DNA from: Burhinus oedicnemus
Taxonomy: Eukaryota > Chordata > Aves > Charadriiformes > Burhinidae
Direction of reading: 5' to 3'
Length of the DNA stretch: 64,000 bases
NCBI GenBank assembly: GCA_008921705.1
Contig: VFFE01007510.1
Span: 1,419,947-1,483,946, forward strand
In this document: piece by piece, positions 62,957-64,000 of the stretch
How the letters are laid out: each line of letters begins with the position of its first letter
Position numbering within the stretch: the first letter of the stretch is position 1
Position numbers and translations under genes: made by a program
Notes under the pieces: generated by a model
Seen by the model: only the letters and a program-made list of their open reading frames with translations
Told to the model about the DNA's origin: nothing
Databases searched by the model: none

Positions 62957-63615
62957 CTAGAGAAGAGGACTGTGCCCGGCACAGCACACGTTCACACCTA
63001 ACCCCAAAGGACATAAAGGTCTGGAAGTAACACTACGCTTTGAGCTAATGCTCTTAAAATGCTTCAGAGCAAGAGGAGCTATGAATATTGGGGGTGGAGA
63101 GTGAAAATCTCCTAAGTGGATATTTCAAGGAAATGAGAATCAAATGACGCATTTAAACATAGTCCATTACAGTTATGTTGTAAGCAACCAATTAACCTTC
63201 TTTCAAGTATTATGGGATCTAAGGACTCATTAAATCCATTAATAATATGATACTTTATGCTAGTTCATCAGGTGCTATTAGTAGCACACTGTGTTCTACC
63301 ACAGTAACTCTTCTTTTTCCACTTCACTATAAAGCAATATTGAGTATCAACATTTTTGCTGTTTGGGTTAAAAACAGGATTAAATGAAATTGTAACATAA
63401 TGTTACTAAAGATGACTAAAAGTTACTGAAAGTAACAACTACAAAAAAATTATAAAACTATTATAACCAAAGCAATTATTACTAAAACTAACTTTTTTCC
63501 AGCTGGTTTTTCCCTGAACTGCTTTGGGTATAAGCAGGTAAATTAATCTGAGCTCTAGTTGCACAGTTGCAGCTTGTTGGTTCGCTGTGGGTAACCAGCA
63601 ATAAATTTATATGAT
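62957..63615. other. No feature recognised
   Basis: AT-rich DNA between the candidate gene and the retroviral fragment. No LTR ends, repeats or exons were recognised. Confidence 0.4.
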
Positions 63616-64000
63616 CAAACCCACCGAGGCACTACTGAGATTGTTTGGATCACGTCACCTCCTCCTCTGGTGATATTCTGAAATCTTTGTCTTCTGGCCA
63701 GTCCATGAACACTTCCAGAATTCCTGAGTGACGGAGGTTTCCATTCGAGCTCACTGTGTGATCAGTGCGATCCACTTACTCCACATAACATCAGTTGCAT
63801 GATGAGTAGTGGGGACCTTTTCTTTGAGCACCGGCAGACGAGGTGCTAAGAGGAGCTGTGCTTCCATACCAACCACTTCCGAAGCAGCTCGAACCCCTTC
63901 ACATGCTGCCATTATCTCTTCTTCAGTTGGAGCATAGCGGGCTTCAGATCCTCTGTATTCCTGACTCCAAAACCCTAGGGGTCAACCTCGAGTCTCCCCT
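63616..64000 (-). pseudogene. Endogenous retrovirus pol (RNase H region) fragment, decayed
   Basis: Read on the minus strand, this stretch matches the RNase H portion of an avian endogenous retrovirus Pol, including a YAPTEEEI-type motif and an Ala/Leu-rich stretch that follows it in this family. The frame is broken by in-frame stops at 63,982-63,984, 63,751-63,753 and 63,655-63,657, so it is non-functional. Similarity ends near 63,616 without a visible LTR, and the 5' part lies beyond the right edge of the window. Reverse transcriptase, integrase, gag and env are not seen here. It is probably a truncated, old germline insertion. Clade assignment is not possible from this piece alone. Confidence 0.85.

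Noticed and set aside
1..64000. CRISPR arrays, bacterial operons, toxin or defence systems, tRNA, rRNA and known microRNA genes
   Set aside because: Looked for by eye; no regularly spaced repeats, no ribosome-site-led gene runs and no recognisable structural RNA were found.

Overview
The window reads as nuclear DNA of a sauropsid vertebrate, most likely a bird. It contains a 5'-truncated CR1 LINE with the typical C-terminal reverse-transcriptase tail, three smaller CR1 tails, a decayed retroviral pol fragment, MIR/CORE-SINE-like relics and several short ancient repeats of the kind scattered through bird, crocodile and turtle genomes. Repeat density is low, every open frame is short, and no bacterial-style gene or operon is present. 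Any protein gene here must be split by introns.

Layout. Positions 1-32,000 are relatively GC-rich and hold no gene I can name. They contain a reverse CR1 tail (about 4.24-4.43 kb), a purine-rich tract (about 7.96-8.18 kb), a CpG-enriched patch (about 9.36-9.56 kb) followed by two phase-compatible exon-like open segments, ancient repeats near 9.95, 14.9, 21.0 and 24.8 kb, G-quadruplex-type runs near 28 kb, and a GC-rich block at 30.0-31.5 kb where long frames are open on both strands. Positions 32,000-64,000 are more AT-rich. They hold a small forward CR1 tail (32.0 kb), the main CR1 copy on the minus strand (37.0-37.4 kb), and a retroviral RNase H remnant on the minus strand running off the right edge (63.6-64.0 kb).

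Genes. On the minus strand, between 62.9 and 44.3 kb, a set of short segments each has a plausible 3' splice site, an open frame and a 5' splice site, and their codon phases can be joined in order up to a stop codon. A second pair (40.5 and 38.0 kb) also joins in phase, ends in a stop, and is followed by an AATAAA signal. I read these as candidate exons of one or two minus-strand vertebrate genes that I cannot name. Short exons stay open by chance often, so each call is tentative and only the joint pattern carries weight. Transcript data would settle it.

No novel mobile or defence system was found. The points most worth checking are the candidate minus-strand gene, a possible 49-base micro-intron near 9.73 kb, and the old repeats.
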